A stretch of 64,000 bases of DNA, taken from Pharus latifolius. Lineage: Eukaryota; Streptophyta; Magnoliopsida; Poales; Poaceae. A program made the translations under genes and the position numbers. The notes beneath the pieces are model-generated. The model searched no databases. It had not been told where the DNA came from and worked only from the letters and a program-made list of their open reading frames with translations. This document shows positions 1 through 12,480 of this stretch, one piece after another (the first letter of the stretch is position 1; every line of letters starts with the position of its first letter). The stretch covers positions 58,567,613-58,631,612 of the forward strand of contig CM033319.1 in assembly GCA_019359835.1 (NCBI GenBank), read 5' to 3'.

Positions 1-897
1 TTTTGGCGATCGCTTTGGAGGATGATGGATACAAAGATGAAGAGGAGTACTGCATTTCATCCTCGAACTGATGGTCAATCCGAGGTGGTAAATTGAACAG
101 TCGTTCATCTCTTGAGGGGTTATAACTCCAAGCATCCGAAGAGTTGGGATGAAAGCATACCATACCTACAGTTTGCTTTTAATCGAGCAGTGCATGGTTC
201 GAGTGAAAAGTGTCCTTTTGAGGTCTGTTTGGGATTTCTACTACAGAGTCTATCTGATATGGTGTTTGTGATCCTTACCTCAGCGCAAAATAGTAAGGAG
301 GAATCTGATTAGGATTGAGCACAAAAGATGTTGGAAGGTATTCAACAACTCCATGGTGAGGTTGAACAAAACCTGCTTAAAGCTCAACTCAAGTATAAGG
401 CGCGACATGATCGACACTGAGTTGAAGCTCAATTCCATGAAGGTGATATGGTATGGCTACATTTGAGTAAGGAAAGGCTTAAAGGTGAAGGTAAAAAGCT
501 TAAATCAATTCGTTATGGACCTTTTCAAATTTTGTAGAAAATTGGTACTAATGCTTGTCAGCTCGAGTTACCTCCATACATGGATATTTATTCGGCTGTC
601 AATGTTGAGCACTTCAAACTCTTTGAGCCTTTGATATTGGATGATGAGCCCGATACCATCGTACCATCTGTTGAAGACTTGGTCTATCAACGAGAGGCAC
701 CTCTTCTTAAAGATGTGATCTTGGAGAAGAAGCGGTACATGAGTCTTTTTGTGTGGGACGAAAAGATCAACGTGCACGAGCAGCCAAGTGGTACACCCGT
801 GAAGATGGTCAATTCCAATTTCCACATCTCCAGTTTTGATCGAGTTGGTCACCAAAGTGAGTTGGCTCCAGTTGGCTCCTTCTCAACAGGGGAGTCA
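1..897 (+). pseudogene. Ty3/gypsy pol 3' end (integrase C-terminal region), broken
   Basis: The frame reads through the end of an integrase core (a TAFHPRTDGQSEVVN-like stretch near 50-95 holds the late catalytic-core motif) and the C-terminal domain (FHEGDMVWLHLSKERLKGEG near 435-495, then YGPFQIL), the usual order in plant gypsy elements. A long acidic tail follows at 580-897 (LPPYMDIYSAVNVEHFKLFEP region). In-frame stops near 93-95, 310-312, 418-420 and 535-537 show it is dead. The 5' part of the element is outside the window. A polypurine-like tract (886-897) leads straight into the LTR at 898, so the element lies on the plus strand and this is its 3' end. Family membership is clear; lineage is not. 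Confidence 0.85.
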
Positions 898-1322
898 TGA
901 TCCGGGAGGATCTCAGCATCAACAGGTCGAATGCGTAATGGGTTGGAACTCTGACTGGTCGGTTAGTAGTCTGATATAGATTATATAACTGAGTTCGATA
1001 CTACTAGTTTTAGTTAGTTGTCGAGTCTGAGTTTGATACGATCTCAATTGATCAAACTATAAATACCTTGTAATAGGATAGGTAGATCATCGAATAAGAT
1101 CGAGCTTATTTAAGTCTTAGACACATAGTTCATCGACGTAGATCGAGTGCGATCAACGTTCGACGTGTACAAGTTCCTCTTTTCAATAAAGAGTTGTGCA
1201 ATTACCTTGAACTATATTTTCAATGAACTTGGGTTTCGGTAATTCCGAGTAAGATCCCATATTCCGCATATTTAGCATCTGATCGAGTATAATCAAAGCT
1301 CATCTATATCTCAATCGGATCA
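898..1322 (+). repeat. 3' LTR of the leftmost gypsy element
   Basis: It begins TGATCC directly after a purine-rich tract and ends GGATCA, a perfect 6-bp terminal inverted repeat with TG...CA ends, length 425 bp. A TATA box (1058-1065) and an AATAAA signal (1185-1190) lie in the expected order. The right boundary rests on the inverted termini only, because the upstream flank needed to test a target duplication is outside the window. Confidence 0.7.
1058..1065 (+). promoter_or_regulatory. LTR TATA box
   Basis: TATAAATA about 160 bp into the LTR, followed 120 bp later by AATAAA at 1185-1190; the order matches a U3-R boundary. Confidence 0.55.
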
Positions 1323-1888
1323 ACCAAGAACACGTGGCGTGCTCCTGGTCGAACACGTGTCGTGCCCAAAATCGTGATCCACTCAGCCAAATAACCGACC
1401 AAGCGGTAGTCGTGTTTGATCGGGACTGTTTTTGACTAGGTGTTTGTATTCGATTAGTACTCTTTTCAAACACATGCCCGTGTTCGATTGAGATTCTTTC
1501 TCGCCTAGTTGTGTTCGACCAGGTCTTTTTGTCCGAACAATATTCGATCAGGACCCTTTTGCTGTCCAGTTTTGGTTTCTTGGTTGAATTGGGCACAAAC
1601 GAAGTCAAAATCTTCTCAAATTTGGTATGTTCGGTCCCTAAAACATGGCAAACACATCCGTGAAAGCAATTTGTAAAAATAATATAAAATTATGCATAAA
1701 ATATCACATCAAAGAAGATACTCATATTAATCAGCTTATGATTTCTTATTGTAATATGGTATATGCAAATGTTTACTCTACTTTAGCAAGAATATAACGT
1801 ATCCATTTTGATTAATTTTTAAAGGTTGAACTTAACAGCTTAAAATAAAATTTGTAAATCTATTTGTGCTTAACCACATGATAATTCA
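1323..1888. other. Unassigned spacer
   Basis: Contains degenerate reiterations of a GATCGGGAC/GATCAGGACC type phrase (1340-1570) and then AT-rich DNA. No coding signal or recognisable element; it may be further old retroelement sequence. Confidence 0.4.
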
Positions 1889-2384
1889 TTGACCATGACA
1901 TACCCTAATCCAAGGGTACGGAGTATTCAAATACATTCTTTACACTCTGCAGAGGTGTACTACTTTCCCCACAATTTACTTCGACAACTACTGTCAGCGA
2001 AGTTACACGCAACAATACTGTGTGTGACTGAGTCAAAGCTCACATGCTTTTCTCATTATCTTATAATAACTTTAGCTCTGCCCGACTAAAGTCTTATCAT
2101 GCCTCAAACAAAACCTATAGCCGTTGTAGCGGGCTATACCCCTACCCCGATCCCTTTCCAGTGCTATTCTGCGGTAGGGTACTCCCCTTTGTCTAACACA
2201 TCAACATCACTTTCATATCTCACTATCCATGCAGAGCTGAGTTAAGTACTTGACAAAGTTACTGGGTCATGCTTGTCCCATACCAGACTTGTGGTTAGTA
2301 CGGTAATAGGCGACTAGAAGTTAAAGCACAATAGTTTGGTCCTTAAGTGTTCGGGTAAAGAACTTAACCACAATGCCCTTGTGC
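1889..2384 (-). repeat. Family N LTR fragment, first part
   Basis: Carries two blocks shared with LTR families L, M and C2: the palindrome CTCTGCAGAG at 1945-1954 and GTCCCATACCAG at 2275-2286, in the same order and orientation as in the minus-oriented copy L1. It is interrupted by the L1 solo LTR and resumes at 6542. Too divergent from L, M and C2 to be the same family. Its ends were not located. Confidence 0.6.
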
Positions 2385-2678
2385 CTCATTGTCGCGCCCC
2401 GAAACTGGGACTACGACTACTCCCGTGGAGACCTAGCTCGCTGCAGCTAGTCCCATAAGCATACCCGTGACTTCCCAGGATAAGTCAAGCACTAGAGTAT
2501 ATTTACTTTACAACAGAGTAACTTACAAAATATTTAAGCAATGTGACCTGTTGGCCTTGATATTACATAAGAAGATTACAATGCCTTCGCGGCATACATG
2601 GTTTAGCAAAATAACATCTACACAGCAGAAGATAGGTGACCCTCCCACAATGAGAAGTTGACGGCAGAATAACACACA

Positions 2679-3976
2679 TCAGGACCTTGACGAGACTGAC
2701 TCTCCTCCTTCTGGATTCAAAAAATTCTTCACGCCTTCATCTTGATTATTGAACGCTCCATCTACTGATTTGTAGGTTGCAAGGGTGAGCACTTACGTAC
2801 TCAGCAAGTCATAGGTAAGAGTAGATACATATAGTACTGATGATATGAACCTAGAGTAGTCAAGAATTATGGATGTTTGTAAAATAATCTTTTCTTTCAT
2901 ACCTCATTTCATCTCATGGCAGCACTTTTCATAACATAGCATCGCTTTTCTTGTTCACTAGATTATAGTACTACCGCGACACGTCGACACACGACTGCCC
3001 ACGGCAGCACTCCTTATCATGACAACACATATCATTTGGGTAATCTTAATTTAACAAATTTTATTTAGAAAATATACTTGTGTCACACCCCGTGGATTTA
3101 ATCCACCGCAGCAGACTCCTATAAACCTGGGAGCTCGGAGTATTCGAATACGTTTTTAACTCTGCAGAGAGATACCAATTTACCCGCAAGATATTCCACT
3201 TTCATGCCCATCCTATCAATATGATTAGACCCTTCCTCACAACCATGTTCGAGTGGCAAGGTGGAGATAACAAGAACTTTTGTTATGTTTCACTCACAAT
3301 TCACCCCTGACCCTGTGGATCTCTCGCGAACCACAGTTGTGGCAGGTTGTACCCAAACCTCCACCCCTTTGCATATTCCCATTACTGGGTCAGCGTGCAA
3401 GATCACTTTCAGTGATATGTGTGGGAGCCGTACTCTGTGTAAATCGTGCATCACAGCGCATCTCATGCAGGGGTTTCATGTGCGATCCGCATAAGTACTT
3501 GTTCAGGCCTGTCCCATACTAGGCTTGCGGTTAGCACGTGTTTCATACCACTAGACGCACAACACAAGGTTCTAGTCCTTATATGCCAGTGACCAGACCA
3601 TCCACAAACCATGCACCTTCCTTGCCTGCTATCCTTTGCAGTTAAGCACCTCTAGTGCTACAGCCATCCATACCAAAATTCTGGTCACGGCTAGGGGTTT
3701 TATTTCATAAATATATATAAATACATAAATATATATTAGTTCATGGCTCAAAACTTGTTCATTTCACATTTCACAGATAACCAGTCTAGTACTGCCAATT
3801 CATAATTCAACCGTTCTCAATCTTCCACATGCAATATTATTTATATTCAAGGTTATATTATAGCAACTCTTAATATATAAGTTCAAGATGTCCAAGAATA
3901 TGACTTGCCTTCGCGTCGTAAACAACAGCAGTTGATGTCGGGTCTGCGACGAAGTCTTCAAACTCGGGCTCTTGCT
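2679..3976 (-). CDS. Predicted two-exon acidic LTR mini-gene, copy L1
   Basis: Exon alpha is 3976-3909, after an AG acceptor, and begins with the last two bases of a codon; it reads QEPEFEDFVADPTSTAVVYDA. Exon beta is 2761-2679 (83 nt), reading DGAFNNQDEGVKNFLNPEG and on to TGA. The donor is AG followed by GCAAGT, a GC-AG type site; the intron is 1,147 nt and contains the conserved palindrome and hairpin. Exon alpha has lost one base next to the donor (68 nt against 69 in sister copies), which would disturb the frame here. No start codon or upstream exon was found. Identity unknown; recognised only by comparison with the copies in L3, C2 and M. Confidence 0.4.
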
Positions 3977-5300
3977 CTGAACAAAGATCAAGCAAGCAAA
4001 CAGGTATTATAATCAATCCTACTCTTACTAATTCACTACATGCAATAATGCAATGAGAACATTTAGGCGATACAAGATTTGAGAGTTCTGGAAAGCGATT
4101 AGGGTTAAGTTATGGAAACCAGGGTTAAGATTAATTGCCAAAAGTTTACAAGGTTCCAAATGTCTCAAAATATCAGAATGATATCAAGGTTGCGACTGGT
4201 TCGCTCAAAAACAGCAAACGTCTTTAGGTCGACATTCGGTTTAAGGCATCGATATAGGGTCGATGGATGACAGAGGGATTATCTCAACTTGTGGCAGTAG
4301 AATAAAATGTAAAGCACAACTCCACAAGTCTAAGGGACAAGGTTATTTTCAATTTGCACAACTGGACATAAGTGAAAAGAGCTAATGCCACTGGCTGACA
4401 AGCTCTGGCATAGGGCTGACAATGTCAAAATCTAGGGCTAAGCATAAAATGTTGTTCAAGGGCTCAACTGGTGTGCTAACTTTGTCTAGGAGGTAGGCTT
4501 AAGTAACAGGAACAAAATACATAACAAGCTCCTTGGCTAGAGATGGCCGGACGGCAAGAAATCCGGTGAAGAAACACCGTGGCCGAACTATACAAGACAG
4601 CTTCTGCTAAAAGTCTTGGCATGGCTACAACTCTCAATCTGGGGCGATCCAGGTGTCAAGCTCGAAGACAAAAATGCTTAGGAGTTCAAGGCACACACAC
4701 TGGACGAAGTGGATAGGGCTGAAACGGTTGGGAATAACTTTCCGGTGGCCGGCGCCGGAGAAGAAAGCACTGGAATTGGGGGTTTTTGATACAGGAGGTT
4801 TGAACTTAATTCCTTGCTTGGAGAGTGATAGAGGGATACGAGGAAGCTACTGGTGAAGTCAATTTGACCGGAGCATCACCGGAGAAGCTTGGCGACGGGA
4901 GCCAACGGCTGGTGAAGTTCCAATTTGGGGAAAGTCTTGATTAGAGCTCAATTTTGAAATCTTGATGCATAGGCTTGCTAAGGATAGCTCACTGATCAAT
5001 TTTTTCCACTGAATCGAGAGCTAATTTGGGATAAATCGGGCTGCATTGCCGGAACAGGGCAAATCGAAGATTCTGGCGATCACCGGCGTTAGGGTCCACT
5101 GGAGAGCAATTGGATGCAACAGAACGATGAGGAGGATGAGAGATACTCACTGGTGGTGTCAATTTGGCAGATAGTGCAGTGATTGAAGCTGGCACCGTGA
5201 GCCTCCATGCTGGACTCGCCGGAGAAGAAGACGAAGGTGGAGGAGATTTGGGACTTAAACTGATTTCTGGTGAAATAGAGATTACACGGCGATGTGGTGC

Positions 5301-5308
5301 TTAAATAT
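5301..5308 (-). promoter_or_regulatory. Probable TATA box of LTR copy L1
   Basis: Minus strand reads TATATTTAA, at the position equivalent to TATAAATA at 56,633-56,640 in copy L3. Confidence 0.45.
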
Positions 5309-6541
5309 ACTAGGGCGAAGCTTGCAAAGAGGGGACAGCAAAGAAATTGGCGCCGGTGACGAGACTGGTTGGGCGCAGGTGCGACAATGGTGAACGGTGA
5401 TGTGATGGCGCACAGGCGGTGCAACAGCTGATCAAATTGTCGCTTCATCGGGACTTGGCGCTGGCTGATGCAAGCGGTGGCGACAATGGCTGGCACGGCA
5501 AAGCTACGTGGCATGGAGTTGCTGACAAAAGGCTGCTGTTGCTGCTGCTGGTCGCGCACAGGAGCGTTTGCTGGTCGTTGGCGCTGCCACGGCGATGGCT
5601 AAGGCGCGGACACGTGCGCAAAAGCAAACACAAGCATGCACGGGCACAAGCGCAGGCGAAGCTTGGCCGGCGGCGAGCAAACTCGGCGCACAAAACTAGC
5701 TGGGCTCTGGTCGAATTTGGACTGAGTTGCAATATCTGATTCTTGGCTTCGGGCTGAATTGTAAATCTAGAGATTTGGAGGATTTACACTGAAATTGATT
5801 GCACTGATCTGGTAGACTTTATTCAACAAAGTATCTGGTAGAGATATTTGGTAAATTCTGGCACATTTGAATAGTTTTTGATATAAACTGAAAATAGGGT
5901 AAATTAGGGTATCTAAAATCTGGATTTTGTCAAATGCTGAAATTCTGGGATTTAGGATTTGATTTTGAGATACTCATAAAAGAAGATTTTGTGTTGAATG
6001 GCATTTGGGAGGTGTTCCCTGAATCAGTTTTGGTTTTGGAGATGATTTGTAACATTTTGCCTTTTCAGGCTTCTAGAAAATCTAGAAAAGGACTGATCTG
6101 CGATACTCTTGGACTGATTTGCGAAAAAGGTTTAGATGATGAAATCTGACTGCCAACTTTTTGGATTAAGGTATTAGCATGCCCTTGATCATAATCCAAG
6201 AGTAATCTGGTCTGAACTTGGTCAAGATTTTGATTAAATCTGAATTTCTGAAATTTAGAGTATTTGGGGTAATATAAGATATTTCTGTTTTCGAAAACAG
6301 AAAGAAGTTGATAAATCTGGAAGTTAGAGATAGAATTGAATCTGGGTTCTAAAGGCTTTTATACTCAGGGTAGATAGTAGATCAAATCTGAAAAGTCAGA
6401 TCTTGATTTGGGTCTACAGGATAAATTTGGAATTTTTAGGGCTTGATAAAAATAATGATCTGGCTATACTATAGATACATGCATGCATGATGTTCATGAA
6501 AAAGGAAGTTTTCACCCCTAAACTCAGGGTGTTACACTCAT

Positions 6542-7180
6542 GCACCATCAACATTCTAATCCATTCTACACGAACATTTTCCTTTATAATTAAATTCTTA
6601 TATGGCGCACAACCCATTTTCTTTAATAGGATAAGCATCAAATTATCATATATTTGAACCGTATAATGCAATTGCAAAAGTTTCTTTTATCAACTACAAT
6701 ATAATATTTTAAATCTAAATGATCAAGTTCAATTGACTTGCCTCGTTCCTCTAGAATTGGTTCTCCTAGTATATATAGTCTCGGCGATTTTCTCCTCAGT
6801 AGTAGGTATATGATCAGGTCCTATTTATAATTAAAGTACACTATTGATCAAAATATGATTAAGTATTCAACGGATAAAATAGAATGCATGTCGAGGGTCT
6901 AACATACTTATACTTAAGTCACTGCGATGATTAATCGAATAAATTGGATCGTAAAAGGGTCTCATTAGGAATCGAAAACGAAACAAAACAAAAACAGGGT
7001 ATAATAAGGGTTACGTTTTGAAAAGGGTAAAAAGGTTGATTAGTAGGTCTTAGAAGTCGAATTTCACCTAGATTTTGAAGGCAATTAAGTGTAAAATAGG
7101 CAAAGGGTTCTAGCCATCCAAGTTAAATCAAATTCCTAGCTTTCTAAGGTGATTTGGCACTTTTAGAATTTATATATCAA

Positions 7181-7212
<32 letters not shown>

Positions 7213-7300
7213 TTCAATTAGTGTCTTAACACTTTTTTCAATTCTGGACTAACGGGGGACTTTTATAAAATACAAATTATACTAGGTCTATGCTTGGGCG
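6542..7300 (-). repeat. Family N LTR fragment, second part
   Basis: Continues the fragment interrupted by L1. On the minus strand it holds the same GCAAGT donor-like motif (6736-6741) that ends exon alpha in the other LTR families. The preceding frame (…LYILGEPILEER) is weakly similar at best, so a mini-gene here is doubtful. The end near 7,300 is approximate. Confidence 0.45.
7184..7212. repeat. (AT)n microsatellite
   Basis: Uninterrupted TA dinucleotide run. Confidence 0.95.
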
Positions 7301-8184
7301 TTGCCGCGGGTATTGAGTGAATATATATTTATATGATAATGGAGAGCGAGGACCAGAGTTGATACTGATTATCTCATAGTTTAAAGGTTAAATGCATAAT
7401 TGGTGGTTGTAGTAAAAATATGAGTAGAGTTGATTGAATGACTAAGATAGATTTGGTCCTGTGCAGTGGGTGTTGTGCATTGGAGGAACAAGTATTAATA
7501 AATATAGTGACCTGACTAAAATGAATGGAGTGTTTCAATTGAAAAGAAATACCAAGAACACAAACAAATATGAGGATTGCAGGAAAAGCAAACATGAGCA
7601 AGACAAAGGTAAACCTAAGGATCTGACAAAAAAAAAAAGAGAATGTAAGCAATATAAGAACAAAATCACCAATGAAACACCAATGAAAGCAAACACAAAA
7701 TCTAGTAGTGGATCCCAAGGATTGGGCTAGAGGATCACAGTGAGCAAAAAAGGAAAATCAGTGCTAATAAAAGAACAATTGATTGTTTGTGAAAAAATAG
7801 ATAGTAATAGCAGAGAAAGTCAGAACAGAAATATAAGAAATAAAAGATGTTATGCTTGTCATCAGAATTGGTCATGCATCAATGATATAATATGAAAGAG
7901 CAATCATAAAGAGTCACTGAAAGGGCAATAAAAAAAAAGACTTGACCTGTTCATAGATCAAGACATCGATCAAGATGATCTCGACATGTATCAACCTCTG
8001 ATGATTGGAGGGATCACAAAAATCCCACATTTTGCTAAGTCAAGAATGGATGCACTATTGCTGCTTTTCTGGGGTGAGTTCAAAAATGAGAGAGTAATCA
8101 TTTGTTAATAATAAAATGAAACAGCCAAAGTTGGATGGGCTGTTTTGCTTCCACTTTAGAATAAACAAAGCGGTATCAGAATAA
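7301..8184. other. Unassigned AT-rich DNA
   Basis: No recognisable gene, element end or RNA. Short ORFs here are lysine/asparagine-rich and look like chance readings of A-rich sequence. Confidence 0.4.
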
Positions 8185-8480
8185 ACAAAGTGGTATCTCT
8201 ATTGAGGTCTATCCCGTAGAGATAGTCAAATTGGATTAGTGATCTATTTCTAGGTTTCGTCGTAAACCTAATTGGTTATTTTCAATTACATAAATCAATA
8301 GTTCAAACCGCACTCAAAGGTAGGGCATTTCCCATTGATATAGGAACTTTTGTACAAGAAACAATAGTATCTCCAATTATAGCCCTTCTGAGATGTAAAA
8401 TATATCTCTTCTCACCATTCCTATAGTATATGAGACAAATGTATGCATTTCGATTAGGATCAAACAATACTTTTCACATG
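8185..8480 (-). pseudogene. rpl2: Nuclear copy of chloroplast rpl2 (exon 1 end and intron start)
   Basis: The minus strand encodes DPNRNAYICLIYYRNGEKRY, then ILHLRRAIIGDTIVSCTKVP and ISMGNALPL, which is the middle of plastid ribosomal protein L2. At 8313-8301 the coding sequence meets GTGCGGTTTGAAC, the 5' end of the plastid group II intron in rpl2, and intron-like sequence continues to about 8,185. In the working gene the protein is part of the 50S subunit of plastid ribosomes. Here it is a roughly 300-bp fragment with no start, exon 2 or intron end, and with substitutions in conserved glycines (HPRGA and VSGTK read HLRRA and VSCTK). It is therefore an old plastid-to-nucleus transfer, not a gene. 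Edges are approximate. Confidence 0.85.
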
Positions 8481-10390
8481 GTAGAAAACCACACCTTTAC
8501 TTCTTTAGAATTCCATTTTCAAATATTCCAACAATTCTCTACAACTAAACAAGGAAATCATGATATTTTCTTTAATAATTTTATGAATAGTTGACTTAGA
8601 CAGTCCCAATATCTATATAAGCCATGAAGACAACATACAAGTATGAGAAATCATGCAAATCAGAAAGCAGTTAGCATAAGGAGTGAGGACTCATATAACT
8701 ACCTAGCTGAGAACTTTGAAATGTCAGGACAGGTTGTCTGGGAAGCTGAATGGGAATTGCAAATTGTACCTACACATAACGTTATGTTCCTTGTCAATGG
8801 ATAACTAACATGGAAGGAACAAAAGAGGTGCTACAAAAACAGTTTTTCCATTTGACTTATATCCCATAGACATTGAACTGATTACAATCATGTAAAGGAA
8901 ATTTTGGATAGGGTGGCAGTTCATGTGACATTGCATTCCCTTTTCTTCTTGCAAATGATACAGAGCCAAATGCATGTTGGTCTAACAAGTCATTGATATA
9001 TGTTTGAGACTGTCAACTTATCCTCCTTGGAGTTTTTTGGCATATGGACAAAGAATCACTCTAAAAAATTAGAGATTGGAAGCTCATCTTGTAAGCAAAT
9101 ATCATAGCAAGCGGATGCCACTGCTGTTCAATATCAGCAAATCCTTTTTGCAGGTGTGCAAAAACTACAAGAAAATGGCTTGATTATAAGTGCTCTAAAT
9201 ACTGTAGAAACCTACCAAGATGACTTACAAATCAGCAATTTTAAGAAGCGTACCAAACTGTAATTGCTACTCAAGGCGAATTCTGATGAATAGCATGCTT
9301 AGCATACTGATAATCAAGTGAATTAGGCCAGCATGGAGCCAGATAGAGCTAATGAGGCACCACCATTGGTGCTGGTGAACAACTCTGTCTCAGTCAAGAG
9401 CTCCCATCTTCTCCAAGCTACCAAGGAAGATAATAGCTAATACACAGCCATACCATCTGATCCACAATATGCCATCGAGAGTATGTAATCTCAGTATCTC
9501 AACAAAATTCTCATGTGAAGAAATTTGCAAAGTTAGACAACCAGAGAAAATTCTTTAGACCAAAGGGGAAAAAAGTAGAAACCAGCCAGCAAGCACTGCT
9601 AAAGAGACAACCCCATGCCAATCATTATCCCAAATTCTCGACCAGAATAACCATTATATAAAGACTAATATATACTGGAGCATTTCCTTTTAGAATGTGA
9701 AATATATAATAGAACCCTACACTGGGAGCATAAATTGGTCGGCTAACTAAAAAAGCTGCTGGCAGGCTATGGGCACAGTGCATGGCACCAACCAGTTTTC
9801 TTGTCATGCAACTGAAGCATAACTTGAGAAAAGTACGCTGCAGTAGCCATCATGCATGTGACTATGAACTGCCTTTGTAAGCAAATTGGGCACTAAAAGA
9901 TCCATCTTTTAAAAAAACAAATTTGCTTGACAATCAGAGTAATATAATTTGCATTTGTGTTGTAGGTATTTCTACTCCTAAAGGTAAATTGAATCATTTT
10001 GCATCAATTAACATTAAACCATAAATTCACCACAAAATTGTCACTCTTATCTAAAATGTAGTAAAACAACAGTTTTTAAGCTAAATGCACAACCCAAAAA
10101 AAAAAAGATCATGCAAGCCAACAAAGTTTGATCCAAACCTCCAAAACAACTCAAACGAAATCAGATCTTTCTCCCCAAGAAACAATCTATTTAAAGCAGA
10201 GGAAAGGGCTGTTTTCTTTCCTTCATTGTAGTTCAGATAGCCAAAATCAAGCAGGAAGAACTCTTGAACCTGTCTAAGGATTGTCTTTCGATCCTTTGAG
10301 CAGAACAAATCAGTTTTAGAAATAGCTTAGCAATAGTTCTTCTATCCTAAAGAAACAAAGTTGTGCTTCTTCATAATAGATCAACGAAAT
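8481..10390. other. Unassigned DNA
   Basis: No recognisable protein domain, repeat family or RNA gene. It could be intron or intergenic sequence of the putative minus-strand gene to the right. Confidence 0.35.
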
Positions 10391-12480
10391 TTATGTACCT
10401 CAAAATATGGTTTTTTTTTGCTAGAAGCTGAACAATGCCAGTTGAACCATATATGGGTAATCCAATGCGTGTTCACTGCAAAATAACATAAGCGGAAACT
10501 AAATCAAATACTCAACCCCCCCACAATTTGTTGGCAATTGTAATATAAAAATTTGCACGAAAGTAATTTGATAGAAAAAATTAACAAAACTAAACTAAAA
10601 AATGTAAATTTGAAAAGGAGGATCTTAGCATAGGAACGAAAATCAAGAATACAAACAAAGAATCAAGCTGTTCTTTCCCCTTCTATGGAATTGACTTTAA
10701 GAGCAATTTTGTAGGCCTAACCTAAAAGGAACAAATTAATTGTGTCCAAAATAAATTTGTCATACAAGAAAAGCAAAACCATGAGAAATTAATGTCTAGA
10801 ACATGGGGAAAAATTCGTACTCCATACAAGAGCATACCATTAGGAGGGAAAAAATGCAATAACTTCAGCAAAAATTTACCAGTAATAAGCAGACGCAGGA
10901 GCCTCACAATCACAGATATAGAGGACGACGCAGACCAGCAGTGACTATCGGCATAGAGACCATAGAAAAACTCATTTTGTGTTTGATCGGTATCAGTCTG
11001 CATTCAACCTGTATATGCTCTGTATGTGGCATCTATTTAGTACCAGTCCTCATCATTATCCAAAAAAGATAATCAATATAGATACTAAGATTGGACTTCC
11101 TACACCTATCCTTATGTACATTCCAAAAAACAAATTTTTTTGGAAAGAACAGCAATTGTGTGGAACTCATCAACCAAAGTCAAGGAGATACATACCAGAT
11201 TTTGTTTCAATCTCCATGCAACAAATTGTACGGCCTAAAAAAATTTGCACACAAGAGATATCATGAAACATGTATTTAATCAACAACAATGAAAACAACA
11301 AGCTCTTCTTTTCTCCAAGCATTTGGTCGAGTGGTCAATGGTCAATTTAAATAGGGTTTAGTCCTATTAATTAATTGGATGATGGGAAAAGAGGAAGAAA
11401 ACAGACTACTGAACAAAATTAATTAGATCAGAAACTGCAATAGAAAAGTGTATTATAGGGATACGACCTTGAGCCCAGACCTATAATGCCAACAAAAAAG
11501 ATTGGAATTTTAGATAGCTAACCTGAGCCAAACAAGATGCCATACATATTTCCAGCAGCTATGCTGTCAGGGCTGTCCATGCCAATCAAATGTGGTAAAT
11601 AGGAGATTACGCACCCAAACTTCATGTGCTGCCGACAGAAGATTGATGAACACAACTTTCCTGCTCTCACTGCATGCAATCCCAAAAAAAATAAAAAAAG
11701 AGATTAAAGGAATCAGACAAATCGCTTAGTTGCGTCAGAGCGTCTCACTTTAAGCAAAGCATTCCAATTTTGCAAATGGAAATTCTAGGTCATACCTGAC
11801 TATAATACAGTATTGGCTCCTAGAGCTGTCTTGGGCAAATAAAAGAAGGCAGAGCACCGCCCCATCGCGGTATTTCTGTCCAATGCATAATAGTTATTTG
11901 ATTGTTCTTTTTGCTTGCAAACAAGTACAGGACACAACAATTCGACCATGAGCCAACTAGCAACCAGGCAAAGTCCGGCTAGTTTTTGCCAATTACTGCA
12001 AAACTCAGCCTGGTTGAGTTATATCATTTTCATTCTCAAAAGAATTGTGAAATAATAAGTCTACGCACACGAACATACAAAAATATGCCACAATCTGTGT
12101 AAATTGTCTAGAGAAAGCCTAGGTTTAGACATAAGTATGGTAAAAACAGCCACCTAGTTCTAGCCGGTATAAAAAGAGGCGAAGATGCAGAACCGAGGAC
12201 TAATAGCACATATCACTAGAGAAGTACCCCAACGATGCACCCCTGAATCGCTAGGCACTCAACGCAGTGATCTTCCATATTGCACAGGCGATTAGGAATA
12301 CAGTACGAACACGAACAACCTAATCTTGTCGCAAAGCATTCCATACAGGGGAAAAATAGATGAGAAAAAATAGCAGAAGGATTTACCTGCGGGTGAGTAG
12401 GGGGAGGAGGAGGAGGAGATAGCGCGCGAGAGAGCAGACGAAATAGGAATGTATGTCTCCTCATCGTGCTCTCGTACTTC
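10391..12480 (-). CDS. Putative spliced minus-strand gene, function unknown
   Basis: Several stretches look like exons on the minus strand. A GC-rich leader near 12,480-12,390 ends CGCAG|GTAAAT. A segment near 11,885-11,797 reads YRDGAVLCLLLFAQDSSRSQ and ends TCAG|GTATGA. A segment at 11,672-11,522 after TGCAG continues that frame as SESRKVVFINLLSAAHEVWV, or alternatively encodes MKFGCVISYLPHLIGMDSPD from an ATG at 11,616, and ends TCAG|GTTAGC. A segment near 10,982-10,867 reads TDTDQTQNEFFYGLYADSHC and ends ACTG|GTAAAT. Frames do not join cleanly between all of them and I recognise no family, so this may be a decayed gene or a non-coding transcript. The GC-rich start points toward the LARP1-like exon on the other strand, so a shared promoter region is possible. 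Confidence 0.3.

Larger units (their letters stand above)
2390..6536 (-). repeat. Solo LTR of family L, copy L1 (4,147 bp)
   Basis: Plus strand reads TGTCGCGCCCC...GGGTGTTACA, flanked by a perfect 5-bp duplication CTCAT (2385-2389 and 6537-6541). No internal domain, primer site or second LTR is present, so it is a solo LTR. Sense is minus: the TATA-like site at 5301-5308 precedes the conserved blocks at 3511-3522 and 3160-3169, the hairpin at 2787-2802 and the acidic exons. The promoter-proximal part (4500-5740) is GC-rich with many short ORFs on both strands that I do not regard as genes. Compare the same-family copy L3 at 55,278-63,787. Confidence 0.9.

Noticed and set aside
1300..1608. Minus-strand ORF of 102 codons
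   Set aside because: Low-complexity reiteration of GATC-rich phrases with no motif; likely old repeat DNA.
5089..5739. Overlapping ORFs on both strands (up to 156 codons)
   Set aside because: GC-rich promoter-proximal part of solo LTR L1; frames are not conserved in the L3 or 18-20 kb copies.
6736..6741. A mini-gene exon alpha in family N
   Set aside because: The GCAAGT donor-like motif is there, but the preceding frame lacks the acidic pattern and no beta exon or hairpin was found.
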